A stretch of DNA of 64,000 bases from Rhodoferax sp. GTDB lineage: Bacteria > Pseudomonadota > Gammaproteobacteria > Burkholderiales > Burkholderiaceae_C. Both the position numbers and the translations under genes were made by a program. The notes beneath the pieces were generated by a model. It saw only the letters and a program-made list of their open reading frames with translations, was not told where the DNA came from and ran no database searches. Below, piece by piece: positions 20,666 to 27,754 of this stretch; position 1 is the stretch's first letter, and every line of letters starts with the position of its first letter. Location: the NCBI RefSeq assembly GCF_030646845.1, contig NZ_JAUSLE010000007.1, positions 1 through 64,000 of the forward strand, written 5' to 3'.

Positions 20666-20921
20666 GCCTGAGTTCTCTTACTGCTTTCTTCCAAAATCCG
20701 GCCATGTCGGGGTTTGCTTCTGACTCAATTTCGGCCAGTGTTTCAAGTGCGGGAATTTTTGCGCACTCTGCCAAATAAATGATCTGGCTTGGGCCGGGTC
20801 GATAGTCGCCCTTCTTCCATGCGGTGATTGCTGACTGCTTCACGTGCATATCTGCTGCCAGTTGTCCCAGGCTTTTCGCTGAAGCGTCTTTGGCGCGGTC
20901 GATCAAATTTTTAATCTGCAT
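20652..20921 (-). CDS. Phage repressor, Cro/CI-type helix-turn-helix
   Basis: An 89-residue protein with an HTH (SLGQLAADMHVKQSAITAWK, residues 17-36). A helical segment follows (RPGPSQIIYLAECAKIPALE), resembling the DUF3693 regulators of filamentous phages. It is divergent from the phage operon, and the 86 bp between them holds TTCAG/CTGAA half-site repeats that probably form its operators. Its last codons lie inside attL, so the 3' end is shared with the attachment site. The role as lysogeny repressor is inferred from position, size and HTH. Confidence 0.8.
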   Translation of the reverse strand: MQIKNLIDRAKDASAKSLGQLAADMHVKQSAITAWKKGDYRPGPSQIIYLAECAKIPALETLAEIESEANPDMAGFWKKAVRELRQNQG

Positions 20922-20980
20922 TTCAGATTTCCTTAAATTTCGTGTACATTTCAGAAAACCTGAATTAATTCAGATTTCCT
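20922..20980. promoter_or_regulatory. Operator array between repressor and phage operon
   Basis: The 12-bp repeat TTCAGATTTCCT occurs exactly at 20922-20933 and 20969-20980. Between them are the palindromes TTCAG-AAAAC-CTGAA (20950-20964) and CTGAATTAATTCAG (20960-20973). Repeated TTCAG/CTGAA half-sites in a divergent intergenic region fit a dimeric repressor and its operators. Confidence 0.75.
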
Positions 20981-21007
20981 AAAACGAACTTTACCAGACA
21001 AATCGAA

Positions 21008-21238
21008 ATGCAGCGTCAAGCACACCAGAGCGGTCGTAACCAGCGCAATTCGCATCAGTGGCGTCAAGTCGCCGATTTTCTGGATAGTCAATTCCTGGCC
21101 TCTTTGGGCCTTCGTCTGCTGTCGCAAGAAAGCGCAGCGCGGAACTGCGGCGAGCGGCACGCGCAGCGCGCCGCCGTAGTTCTGCGCGAAGCGCCCCCCG
21201 TTGGTAATACGGGGATAACCTCCGAGGTCGCCAAATGA
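21008..21238 (+). CDS. Small phage ORF before rep, uncertain
   Basis: A 76-residue Arg/Gln/Ala-rich frame whose TGA overlaps the ATG of the replication gene. No domain is visible and no clear ribosome site precedes it. Its second half is encoded by the GC-rich hairpin DNA at 21132-21214, so the frame may be incidental to a structured origin. It could be the first gene of the operon, or not a gene. Confidence 0.3.
   Translation: MQRQAHQSGRNQRNSHQWRQVADFLDSQFLASLGLRLLSQESAARNCGERHAQRAAVVLREAPPVGNTGITSEVAK
21132..21188. other. Long GC-rich hairpin upstream of rep
   Basis: GCGCGGAACTGCGGCG pairs, with one wobble and a 3-nt bulge, with CGCCGCCGTAGTTCTGCGC. The loop is about 16 nt and itself GC-rich. 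Placed at the head of the phage operon, it is a candidate replication origin or packaging hairpin. Confidence 0.5.
21196..21214. other. Second hairpin upstream of rep
   Basis: CCCCGT, loop TGGTAAT, ACGGGG: a perfect 6-bp stem 21 bp before the rep ATG. With the larger hairpin beside it, it may form the double-strand origin; the nick site cannot be assigned by eye. Confidence 0.4.
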
Positions 21239-22473
21239 GCCGGCCTGACGTGTCTCATTTGGTTTTGGATGGTTCTGCGGTCAAGCTGCGTTTGCTGGCT
21301 GAACGTCAGGCGTCGAAGTCTCCGGTCCATTTGGATTGGGTCCGGTTCACCACTCTCCGGCGTAATGTTGCGACTCCTTCCATTGATTCCCTTTTCCCGA
21401 GGCCTTTGGAATTGAGCGCGAATTTTTCCCTGGAGGAATATCGCCTAAAGGAGGCGGAAATGGTCCGTCAGGGTGTCGAGCGGCGTATGCCACTGAGGGA
21501 TTTTGAGGCGGTTGAGCAGTTCCAAGCGGCGGCCCAGGCGCACGAGTTGGCGTTGAATGTGGCTGCTGCGCTGGGTCCTCAATTCAGCGTTGCGGTTGAG
21601 CCTCGCAAAGGCATTGATTTCTATAAATTCCGTTGGTCTATTGAGTTGAATGGCGCTGAATGCGGCTGGGTCGGTTTCCTTGCGTCCAGTGAATCGCCCA
21701 GGCAGCAAAGCCAGGCAAAAACAATCCATTGCAATCTGTTCGGTACTGCCTGCACCTTTGCCGATATTGGGTGGAATTTTCGCATCGCTGATCTGATTGA
21801 CGAGAACCAGGGCGACGTTACCCGCTGTGACCTGGCGCTTGATTTCTTTGATGGCATCGAGGGCGGCATTGATTCGATTCGCTCTGACTATCGGCTTGGC
21901 CTGTGCAATGTGGGCGGGCGAAAGTTGAAATTCAACATGGTCGGCGATTGGGAAAACGGGCATGACCGTAGTCTGTATATCGGGTCCCGCGAAGCTGGAA
22001 AAATCACCAATGCCTACGAAAAAGGCGATCAACTTTTTGGCGAAAAAAGCAATTCCGAATGGCTGCGCATCGAGCTTCGCTACGGTAATAAATTGCGCGT
22101 GTTGTCGTCTGAAATGTTGCGGCGTCCTGCTGATTTTTTTGCCGGTGCTTCGGACTGGCACGCCTCCATGTTGCTTAAGGCTGATGCGATTGTCTCGCCC
22201 GAGCCGGTCAAGACAACGCCCAGGCTTCAGATAGAAACCGTGCTGGCTGAATGCACCCGCAATGCTCGTTGGATGCTCGAAACGGCGGCGGCCTCGTTTG
22301 GTGTCGCGGTCAAGTATTTGAGCGAGTCTCAACTGTGGGAATTGGTCGAGCATCAAAAGCGGCCTGGTCGGTTGCAAAAATTTTCTGAGTCTGAAATTGC
22401 GGCGTCATTCTCTGCTGCGTTCTCACGGCTGAAGTCGTTTCCATCGGTTGAATGTTCCCCGGCATTCGCTTAA
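21235..22473 (+). CDS. Phage replication initiation protein (pII/RstA-like)
   Basis: A 412-residue Rep protein of the Rep_trans/RstA type that should nick the phage origin and start rolling-circle replication. Marks are LDWVRFTTLRRN near residue 35, DVTRCDLALDFFDG near 195, and RSLYIGSREAGKITNAYEKG followed by SEWLRIELRYGNKLRVLSSE and FFAGASDWHASML, the conserved C-terminal core. The catalytic Tyr may be the one in NAYEKG; that is a guess. It starts at an ATG overlapping the upstream frame. The ssDNA-binding gene follows after 27 bp. Confidence 0.88.
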   Translation: MSRPDVSHLVLDGSAVKLRLLAERQASKSPVHLDWVRFTTLRRNVATPSIDSLFPRPLELSANFSLEEYRLKEAEMVRQGVERRMPLRDFEAVEQFQAAAQAHELALNVAAALGPQFSVAVEPRKGIDFYKFRWSIELNGAECGWVGFLASSESPRQQSQAKTIHCNLFGTACTFADIGWNFRIADLIDENQGDVTRCDLALDFFDGIEGGIDSIRSDYRLGLCNVGGRKLKFNMVGDWENGHDRSLYIGSREAGKITNAYEKGDQLFGEKSNSEWLRIELRYGNKLRVLSSEMLRRPADFFAGASDWHASMLLKADAIVSPEPVKTTPRLQIETVLAECTRNARWMLETAAASFGVAVKYLSESQLWELVEHQKRPGRLQKFSESEIAASFSAAFSRLKSFPSVECSPAFA

Positions 22474-22500
22474 CCGTCAACTAGGGGTAAAGGAAAAATC

Positions 22501-22830
22501 ATGCAGGTAAATAGCGAAGTGGTCGTCCACGCAATCAAGGAATCTGTTGGCACTTTCGAGGGCAAACCTTTCAGTTCTACAACCTTTCATTGTGAGGTGG
22601 ATTTGAAAGAAAACGGCGCGGGTCGTTCCCTGGGTCGTGTCACTCGCCCTTTCAAGTTGGGTGATGCGAAGGAGTTCGATAAGTGGGCGCACCTGGGCGC
22701 GGCGCTGCCTTGCAAGGCCACTGCCACTTTTGACATGGATGCGGCGAAAGAGGACGGCGTGAAGTTGACCCTGGTTGCCATTCGTCCGCTGTCTATGGTT
22801 GTGCCTGACGCTGGCAAAAAAGCGGCGTAA
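22501..22830 (+). CDS. Phage ssDNA-binding protein (pV-like)
   Basis: A 109-residue protein just after rep with AAAGG before the ATG. A beta-rich sequence (VDLKENGAGRSLGRVTRPFKLG, ATATFDMDAAKEDGVKLTLVAIRPL) with mixed charge fits an OB-like phage DNA-binding protein. In this slot other filamentous phages encode pV, which coats single-stranded genomes before assembly. The function rests mainly on position and size; the sequence itself has no unmistakable motif. Confidence 0.65.
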   Translation: MQVNSEVVVHAIKESVGTFEGKPFSSTTFHCEVDLKENGAGRSLGRVTRPFKLGDAKEFDKWAHLGAALPCKATATFDMDAAKEDGVKLTLVAIRPLSMVVPDAGKKAA

Positions 22831-22836
22831 AAAATC

Positions 22837-23079
22837 ATGCGCCTCCTCATTCAATCGAAATCGACCGGGCGTTTTTTGTGCCCGTCCATTGATGACGGGT
22901 CCCCGGTGTGGGTGGCTTCATTGCGTGAGGCTGGCGGCGGGGTTGTTGCGGATGTGGAGACGGCGCACCAACTTGTCCAGGACAACTGTGATTCTGACGA
23001 CGAGCCGGTGTTGATTGACCTGGACCGGCTGGGCACTGTCAACGATTACGCGGTTTTAGAAGGGGAGTTCGATGATTAG
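22837..23079 (+). CDS. Hypothetical phage protein, 80 residues
   Basis: A small acidic soluble protein (MRLLIQSKSTGRFLCPSI to GEFDD) seven bases after the pV-like gene. It begins like a compact beta domain and ends in an acidic tail. No function recognised. Its stop overlaps the start of the next membrane peptide, so it belongs to the same operon and is almost certainly expressed. Confidence 0.7.
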   Translation: MRLLIQSKSTGRFLCPSIDDGSPVWVASLREAGGGVVADVETAHQLVQDNCDSDDEPVLIDLDRLGTVNDYAVLEGEFDD

Positions 23080-23176
23080 TCTCAATGTCATGACGTTTGG
23101 CTTGCTGCTTGTTGGGTTTCCGCTGGCGGTGTGGTCTGCGCATCGGCTTAACGCCTGGTTGGTTGCTTTTTTTTAG
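23072..23176 (+). CDS. 34-residue membrane peptide (pVII/pIX-like)
   Basis: MISLNVMTFGLLLVGFPLAV and then WSAHRLNAWLVAFF: one hydrophobic span without a signal peptide, the size and type of the end-cap proteins pVII or pIX of filamentous phages. Its ATG lies within the last codons of the preceding gene, and the next gene follows after 9 bp. Recognised from hydropathy, size and position only. Confidence 0.6.
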   Translation: MISLNVMTFGLLLVGFPLAVWSAHRLNAWLVAFF

Positions 23177-23185
23177 GAGAAAAAA

Positions 23186-23338
23186 ATGGCTGAATTTTCA
23201 TGTGGTGATTGTGGTTTGACTGGCCCTTATCAGTCTTTCAAGGTGGACCCTGATGCGGTGGCGGGTGGGGAAAACGAGGATTTCGAGCCGGAGTTGGAGT
23301 GTCCTGGCTGTGAGAGTTCTGCGGTTTATGAGACCTGA
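23186..23338 (+). CDS. 50-residue zinc-ribbon-like protein
   Basis: It starts MAEFSCGDCGLTGPYQSFKV and ends with ECPGCESSAVYET. Two CxxC pairs, at residues 6-9 and 39-42, make a rubredoxin-like or zinc-ribbon knuckle with an acidic middle. The ribosome site TAGGAGAAAAAA directly precedes the ATG. It lies between the membrane peptide and the coat gene. Possibly a DNA-binding or regulatory factor; function unknown. Confidence 0.65.
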   Translation: MAEFSCGDCGLTGPYQSFKVDPDAVAGGENEDFEPELECPGCESSAVYET

Positions 23339-23409
23339 AAAGCGCAGTCGGAAATCTTCAGTCTGGTCAAAAGGTCGAGGATTTCGGACCGGGATTTTCC
23401 GGTGTTTTG

Positions 23410-23637
23410 ATGAAAGTTACTGAAATGAAAAAAGCTCTCTTTGCCCGTTTGGCTGTGGTTGGTGCTGGTGTTGGTTCCATGGTGGCTGTGCCTGCTCATG
23501 CTGCCCTGGACGCTGCTGTCACGACTGCGATCACTGCCGCCCAAACTGATCTGCTGGCACTGTTCGCAGCCCTGACCACCGCTGGCGCTGCCATCTGGGT
23601 GGCTCGTCTGATTTACAAGCGCTTCAGCGTTCGCTAA
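23410..23637 (+). CDS. Major coat protein (pVIII-like)
   Basis: A precursor of 75 residues (or 70 from the ATG at 23425, MKKALFARL). It has a basic N terminus, a hydrophobic core and the signal cleavage AHA before ALDAAVTTAITAAQTD. The mature protein of about 44 residues has an acidic/polar N-terminal part, a membrane span (LTTAGAAIWVARLIY) and a basic end KRFSVR that would face the DNA. This is the standard build of inovirus coat proteins. It is the most highly expressed gene in such phages; a promoter may lie in the 70 bp before it. Confidence 0.88.
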   Translation: MKVTEMKKALFARLAVVGAGVGSMVAVPAHAALDAAVTTAITAAQTDLLALFAALTTAGAAIWVARLIYKRFSVR

Positions 23638-23640
23638 ATC

Positions 23641-23982
23641 ATGCGCAAGCTGCTTGTTTTACTGGCGGCTTTGGGGTTCAGTGTCGCTGCGAATGCGGCA
23701 CTGTCTCCCGCGTTGACTGCGGTGATTTCGTCGCTGACAACTACGCTTTTGTCCATGTGGCAGGCGTTGTTGTTGGCGGGGTTGGCATTGTGGGCGGCGT
23801 CCCTGATCGCGGCGCGGTTCGGCGTCAATACTTCTGCACCTGGCGCGTCAACCAGGTGGAACACGTACCGTTTCGAGGATGGTTCGCATGTTCATCGTGA
23901 GCGAGTCTCGAAAAATGGTGGCCGGTCCTTTGATGCGGTCGATGACAGTTCGGGTCGCCGAACCTACACGTACCGGGATTAA
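23641..23982 (+). CDS. Coat-protein paralogue with C-terminal extension
   Basis: A 113-residue protein, three bases after the major coat gene. The signal peptide ends ANA, giving mature ALSPALTAVISSLTTTLLSM, then a span and AARFGV. This aligns along its length with mature pVIII: the AL..A.T..I....T.LL start, AL..AG.A.W in the span, LI..RF.V at the end. Instead of ending there it adds about 50 hydrophilic residues (TRWNTYRFEDGSHVHRERVS and on to RRTYTYRD). It looks like a duplicated coat gene that gained a tail on the DNA-facing side. Function unknown. Confidence 0.72.
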   Translation: MRKLLVLLAALGFSVAANAALSPALTAVISSLTTTLLSMWQALLLAGLALWAASLIAARFGVNTSAPGASTRWNTYRFEDGSHVHRERVSKNGGRSFDAVDDSSGRRTYTYRD

Positions 23983-23984
23983 AA

Positions 23985-24335
23985 ATGGGTTCCTTGCTGG
24001 CTGGTGTTTGTTACCCGTCGCTTGATTTGGCTAAGAGTGTGTTTTGTTCAAACTTGCATATCTCTGTAGCCACTTCTTCCTCTGTGACGACTGAATATTA
24101 CTGCTGGGGTGTGGTCGGTCCGTATGGCCCTGAGGGTTACTCGATGTCGGCGTATCAGAACGGGGTTTGGTCGGGTGATAGCGTTGGTGATTATCCTGGC
24201 TTCGTTGATTGCAATTTTGACGCGGGCACGTCGCTTTCAATGGAGTATTTCGCTCTGTTCTTGGGGTTTTTGGTGGTTGTCGCGGTGGCGTCCAGGCTGA
24301 AACGAATTTTTTGGGGCAATCATGAGGGTTTGTAA
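23985..24335 (+). CDS. Minor coat-like membrane protein
   Basis: A 116-residue protein with a Cys-, Tyr- and Ser-rich N-terminal region (about 80 residues, six Cys) and a C-terminal span (FALFLGFLVVVAVASRLKRIFW) ending in a basic stop-transfer. The N terminus lacks a typical signal peptide. It overlaps the next gene by 14 bp. Its position between coat proteins and the pIII-like gene suggests a virion component; no family recognised. Confidence 0.65.
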   Translation: MGSLLAGVCYPSLDLAKSVFCSNLHISVATSSSVTTEYYCWGVVGPYGPEGYSMSAYQNGVWSGDSVGDYPGFVDCNFDAGTSLSMEYFALFLGFLVVVAVASRLKRIFWGNHEGL

Positions 24336-25671
24336 TGTCTTACTCCGATTTTTCACTTATTCAAAATTTCTGGTTAATGGCGGGCTTGTTGCTGTCGCTT
24401 TGGCTGGCGCTCCGGTAGCGTTCGCAGCGTCGAATCTTCAGGGTTTTAAGAATTTCAACATTGCCACCACTGGCAAAGTTGCGACTGTTAGCCCTGGTTC
24501 TACTTCTGCTCAGGCTGGTTCTTTCCTCGGGGCCGTTAAGCAGCCTGAGAACATGTCGGGTTGGGTTCCTGCTGGCAATTACGGTGCGAAGGTTGCCGCC
24601 AGTGGTCCGACAATGACGACCTATCACGGCGGGGGCGATGTGTTTTTCGCTGGCACAAAATACCCGTTTCAGGCGGGTTATGAGGTTCCAGCGACTACGC
24701 TCGTTGATGCGGTGGCGGCGATTGCTGGCGGTCCTTTGGGTGTGGCGTTGTTCGCCGCTCCGTTTATCGCCAATTGGTTGACGGATTCCGGGGGGCGTGT
24801 GAATCCTTCGGGGACCGGGCTTGAGCGTCAGAGTGACCCGACTACTACGTACACCGCGACTCACGCGGGCCATAGTTCGGATGGTACGAGCGCGCTGGGT
24901 GCGGCGACTACGTTCGTTGCTTGGTTCAATTCGACGCACTCGCCGTCTAATTTCACGGTCATGTCGGCGAGTGATACTGATTTCACCTATTCGTCGCCGC
25001 AGTGCTATTGCACTTATTACGGTGTGATGACTAAGGGGGCGACTACGCCTGGTAGCTGGCTGCCGTCGTCGATGGATGACATTGCGCCCTATATGTCTGC
25101 GCGGCCTCCTCCGGCTGGCGTGACGCAGGAGATTTTGGACCGTGGCGGTGAGATTCCTTTGCCGCAGCCTACGATAACGGGGCCTGCTTCGATTGATGGT
25201 CCTGAGTCGTCTACGGTGAATCCTGATGGGACACGCACTGTCACGAAAACCACAATGAATTTTTCGCCCTCGACCAACACGATCACGAACACGTCGAATG
25301 TTACGAACACCACGACCTACAACGTGGACAACTCTGTCAAGAGTACTTCGGTCACCACGGTGACGCCTGCCACTGACCAGGACAAGCAAAGCGAGTGCGA
25401 GAAAAATCCGGATTCTGCTGGCTGTTCCAAGCTGGACCTGGATAAAACCGAAGTTCCGAAAATTGAAAAGGTTGTGACGTATGTCGAGGAGGATTTAGGC
25501 CTCGGCGCGGGTTCCTGTCCTTCGCCCATTACCTTTCATACATCTTTGACGGATGGGTCTATTTCCTTCACGCCTTATTGCAACTTTCTCACGACCTGGG
25601 TCCGCCCGATTCTGATTCTGTTCGCGTTCCTTACGGCGTTTTTCATCATTGCACCAATCAAGCAGGAATAA
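24322..25671 (+). CDS. TspB/pIII-like adsorption protein
   Basis: A 449-residue exported protein. A signal peptide ends near residue 35 (GAPVAFAA). A long domain rich in Gly, Ser and Thr follows, with a Thr/Asn-rich linker around 310-345. The C-terminal part contains CPSPITF and YCNFLTTWVRPILILFAFLT. The latter pattern, Cys-Pro pair, central Cys, then RP and a membrane anchor, matches the C-terminal domain of the Neisseria MDA-phage protein TspB. By position it is the pIII equivalent, binding host pili or receptors and releasing the virion. The long linker resembles the glycine linkers of pIII. Confidence 0.78.
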   Translation: MRVCNVLLRFFTYSKFLVNGGLVAVALAGAPVAFAASNLQGFKNFNIATTGKVATVSPGSTSAQAGSFLGAVKQPENMSGWVPAGNYGAKVAASGPTMTTYHGGGDVFFAGTKYPFQAGYEVPATTLVDAVAAIAGGPLGVALFAAPFIANWLTDSGGRVNPSGTGLERQSDPTTTYTATHAGHSSDGTSALGAATTFVAWFNSTHSPSNFTVMSASDTDFTYSSPQCYCTYYGVMTKGATTPGSWLPSSMDDIAPYMSARPPPAGVTQEILDRGGEIPLPQPTITGPASIDGPESSTVNPDGTRTVTKTTMNFSPSTNTITNTSNVTNTTTYNVDNSVKSTSVTTVTPATDQDKQSECEKNPDSAGCSKLDLDKTEVPKIEKVVTYVEEDLGLGAGSCPSPITFHTSLTDGSISFTPYCNFLTTWVRPILILFAFLTAFFIIAPIKQE

Positions 25672-25674
25672 ATC

Positions 25675-25959
25675 ATGGGTATCGGTACATGGCTCGGGCT
25701 GATGATGGCCCCATTGGTGGCGCGAATTTTGATTGCCTTGGGGTTTAGTGTCGTTTCCATCGTGGGCGTTACGGCGGTCCTGGGGCAGCTTAAAAGCTCG
25801 TTTATCTCCCAGGCTATGGCATTGCCAGCGGCGGGGCTGCAATTGGGCCTCCTGGCGGGCCTGGGCGTTGCCCTGGGGATTATTTTCGGGGCGGTGACTA
25901 CGCGGGTTGCCATGTGGCAGATTGCGAACGCGACCAAAATTCTCGGAGTGACCAAGTAA
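25675..25959 (+). CDS. DUF2523 minor coat protein (pVI-like)
   Basis: A 94-residue hydrophobic protein with three membrane segments (GLMMAPLVARILIALGFSVV, ALPAAGLQLGLLAGLGVALG, IIFGAVTTRVAMW), the DUF2523 type that serves as pVI in filamentous phages. It follows the pIII-like gene by 3 bp, and its TAA overlaps the Zot start (TAATG), so the three are translationally coupled. Confidence 0.82.
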   Translation: MGIGTWLGLMMAPLVARILIALGFSVVSIVGVTAVLGQLKSSFISQAMALPAAGLQLGLLAGLGVALGIIFGAVTTRVAMWQIANATKILGVTK

Positions 25960-27017
25960 TGTTGACGCTAATCACGGGAACACCAGGCGCGGGGAAATCG
26001 CTTTATGCGGTGTGGAATTTTGCCCGGCCTGTGCCTGGTTCGGTGGTCGAACAATCTGACCAGTCATTGCCGGCTGTTAATCGGGTGCTGTATTCGAACA
26101 TCAAGGATTTGCTTGTCGAGCACATCAAGATCGATGCGGACGCGCTGAATACCTGGCATGAATGGGCCAAGCCTGGCGCGGTGATTCTGTATGACGAAGT
26201 GCAGGAAGTTTGGCGGGCGCGGGCCTTTGGTTCTAAAGTGCCTGAGTGCATCATGGCCCTTGAAACCCATCGTCACCTGGGCGTCGATATTGTCCTCGTC
26301 ACGCAGCATCCAATGCTGATTGACCCGAATATCCGTCGCCTGGTCAATCAACATTTGCACTTGCGGCGCATCACGAAAACCGTCGCCATGTGTTACGAGT
26401 GGGACCATTGCGAGAATCCCGGCAACACACGGACCTGTGTCGCGTCTAAGGTGTTCATGCATCCGAAAAAGGCTTACAGCCTTTACAAGTCGGCGCAGTT
26501 GCATACCAAGCCCACGGTCAGAATTCCGGCCATTGCCTATTTCGGTCTGCTGGCCTTGGGTGGCCTGGCATATGCCGGGCCGTTGGCTTATGAGCGCATG
26601 AGCGGCGCTCTCGGCAAAGTGTCAGATGTTGCCAAGTCTCCGAATGAAAAGACAACAACGAGAATTGTTAATGGCGAGAAAATTACGGAAACCGTTACCC
26701 TTGCCGATGGTTCGAAAATTGTCCCTCGCTTCGCGCCTGGTCCGTTTCCTGGTGCGTCTGCTCCGGTGATACCTGGTGAAGTGGTCGCCCAGGCGCTGCC
26801 GGTGGTGTCGGGTTGTGTTCAGACCCGCAAAGCGTGTGCTTGCATGGATGTGGCCGGGGTGGTGGTGGATGTTGAGCCGGGATTCTGTGAGGCGCATATT
26901 CTGGGTCATTCTGAGCCTGGTCAAAAGGCTGACCTGGCGGTGTTGGCAGACCCTCCAGACCCGGCGCGTTTTGTGGGTGATCTGGATACGCTGGCTTTCA
27001 TGTCCAGGCGTCGTTAA
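25959..27017 (+). CDS. zot: Zot family assembly ATPase (pI-like)
   Basis: A 352-residue inner-membrane ATPase that drives extrusion of filamentous phage. The N-terminal Walker A is GTPGAGKS at residues 7-14. A Walker-B-like segment AVILYDEVQEVWRA lies near 80, and VLVTQHPMLIDPNIRRLVNQ follows. A membrane span near 190-210 (IAYFGLLALGGLAYAG) leads to a periplasmic C-terminal domain with several Cys (VSGCVQTRKACACMDVAG). The ATG overlapping the previous stop was chosen because the P-loop begins 6 residues later. Confidence 0.93.
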   Translation: MLTLITGTPGAGKSLYAVWNFARPVPGSVVEQSDQSLPAVNRVLYSNIKDLLVEHIKIDADALNTWHEWAKPGAVILYDEVQEVWRARAFGSKVPECIMALETHRHLGVDIVLVTQHPMLIDPNIRRLVNQHLHLRRITKTVAMCYEWDHCENPGNTRTCVASKVFMHPKKAYSLYKSAQLHTKPTVRIPAIAYFGLLALGGLAYAGPLAYERMSGALGKVSDVAKSPNEKTTTRIVNGEKITETVTLADGSKIVPRFAPGPFPGASAPVIPGEVVAQALPVVSGCVQTRKACACMDVAGVVVDVEPGFCEAHILGHSEPGQKADLAVLADPPDPARFVGDLDTLAFMSRRR

Positions 27018-27055
27018 TGCCTTCTATTACACTTCTTTGCAACATGGGGGTGTCT

Positions 27056-27271
27056 ATGGGAATGCAAGATCGTGACTGGTATAGGGATTTACTTCGTGAG
27101 CGTGCTGGTTTAGAACCAAAGGCTCAATCATCAAAGTTAGATTCTTCGGATATTCGACACAATCCGTACTATGTCAAACCTGACCGCTCCTGGCATCCTG
27201 TTCTTCAGTTTCTTCTCTTCGCGGCCATTTGTGTTGGGGCAGTATTCATTCTTAGCTTCTTCAAGCATTAG
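27056..27271 (+). CDS. Small C-tail-anchored membrane protein
   Basis: A 71-residue protein starting MGMQDRDWYRDLLRERAG, with a charged N-terminal part, NPYYVKPDRSWHP and a C-terminal span (VLQFLLFAAICVGAVFILSF). GGGGG six bases upstream favours the ATG at 27056 over the one at 27017, which directly overlaps the Zot stop. Proteins of this DWYRD...membrane-tail build occur around phage and plasmid genes in Burkholderiales; function unknown. Confidence 0.65.
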   Translation: MGMQDRDWYRDLLRERAGLEPKAQSSKLDSSDIRHNPYYVKPDRSWHPVLQFLLFAAICVGAVFILSFFKH

Positions 27272-27274
27272 GTT

Positions 27275-27754
27275 TTAGTTTGCGTAGCGGTCCTCGGATA
27301 CGCTGCCGCCCCAATAGGCCGAATATTCTCGGTGGCCTTCCAAGCGTCCCCATTTGGCGTGACTGGGTGCTCCGTCCCATGCCATGCTGCAAAAGCTTCG
27401 GTATTCCTGGCTATTGTTTGTCCAACTGTGGCCGATTGCGGGTGAGGTGTTTCGAAGGCATACCCCGCAATGCTCTGCACTCAAGATCAGGGCTTTGATA
27501 GGGTCCATTGGAGCCTCTGGAGTCACGACCTGGCCGCGTTTGTCGAACATTTCAGATTGCATTTTTTTCCAAGCCTTTACTAGTTGTTTTGCCTTGGTCC
27601 TGGCGCTGGTGAACCAGGCCGGGATTGTTGGCGTCCATGAAAAAATGACTTCCACCAGGCGCATGATTCGCGGGCTATTGTGGTAGCCATTCGAAAACAT
27701 TTCGCACTGAAAGCGCAGGGCTTCGGGGTACTTGATGTAGTTTTTTGCAATCAT
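27275..27754 (-). CDS. Unknown protein on the opposite strand of the prophage
   Basis: A 159-residue protein starting MIAKNYIKYPEALRFQCEMF. Composition is balanced with many Trp and Tyr, a CGVC pair near residue 95 and a polar C terminus (HREYSAYWGGSVSEDRYAN); no membrane span or signal peptide. AAGG lies about 9 bases before the ATG. It is the only gene besides the repressor on the minus strand, converging with the phage operon after 3 bp. It may be a cargo gene, for example host fitness or superinfection exclusion; no family recognised. Confidence 0.55.
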   Translation of the reverse strand: MIAKNYIKYPEALRFQCEMFSNGYHNSPRIMRLVEVIFSWTPTIPAWFTSARTKAKQLVKAWKKMQSEMFDKRGQVVTPEAPMDPIKALILSAEHCGVCLRNTSPAIGHSWTNNSQEYRSFCSMAWDGAPSHAKWGRLEGHREYSAYWGGSVSEDRYAN

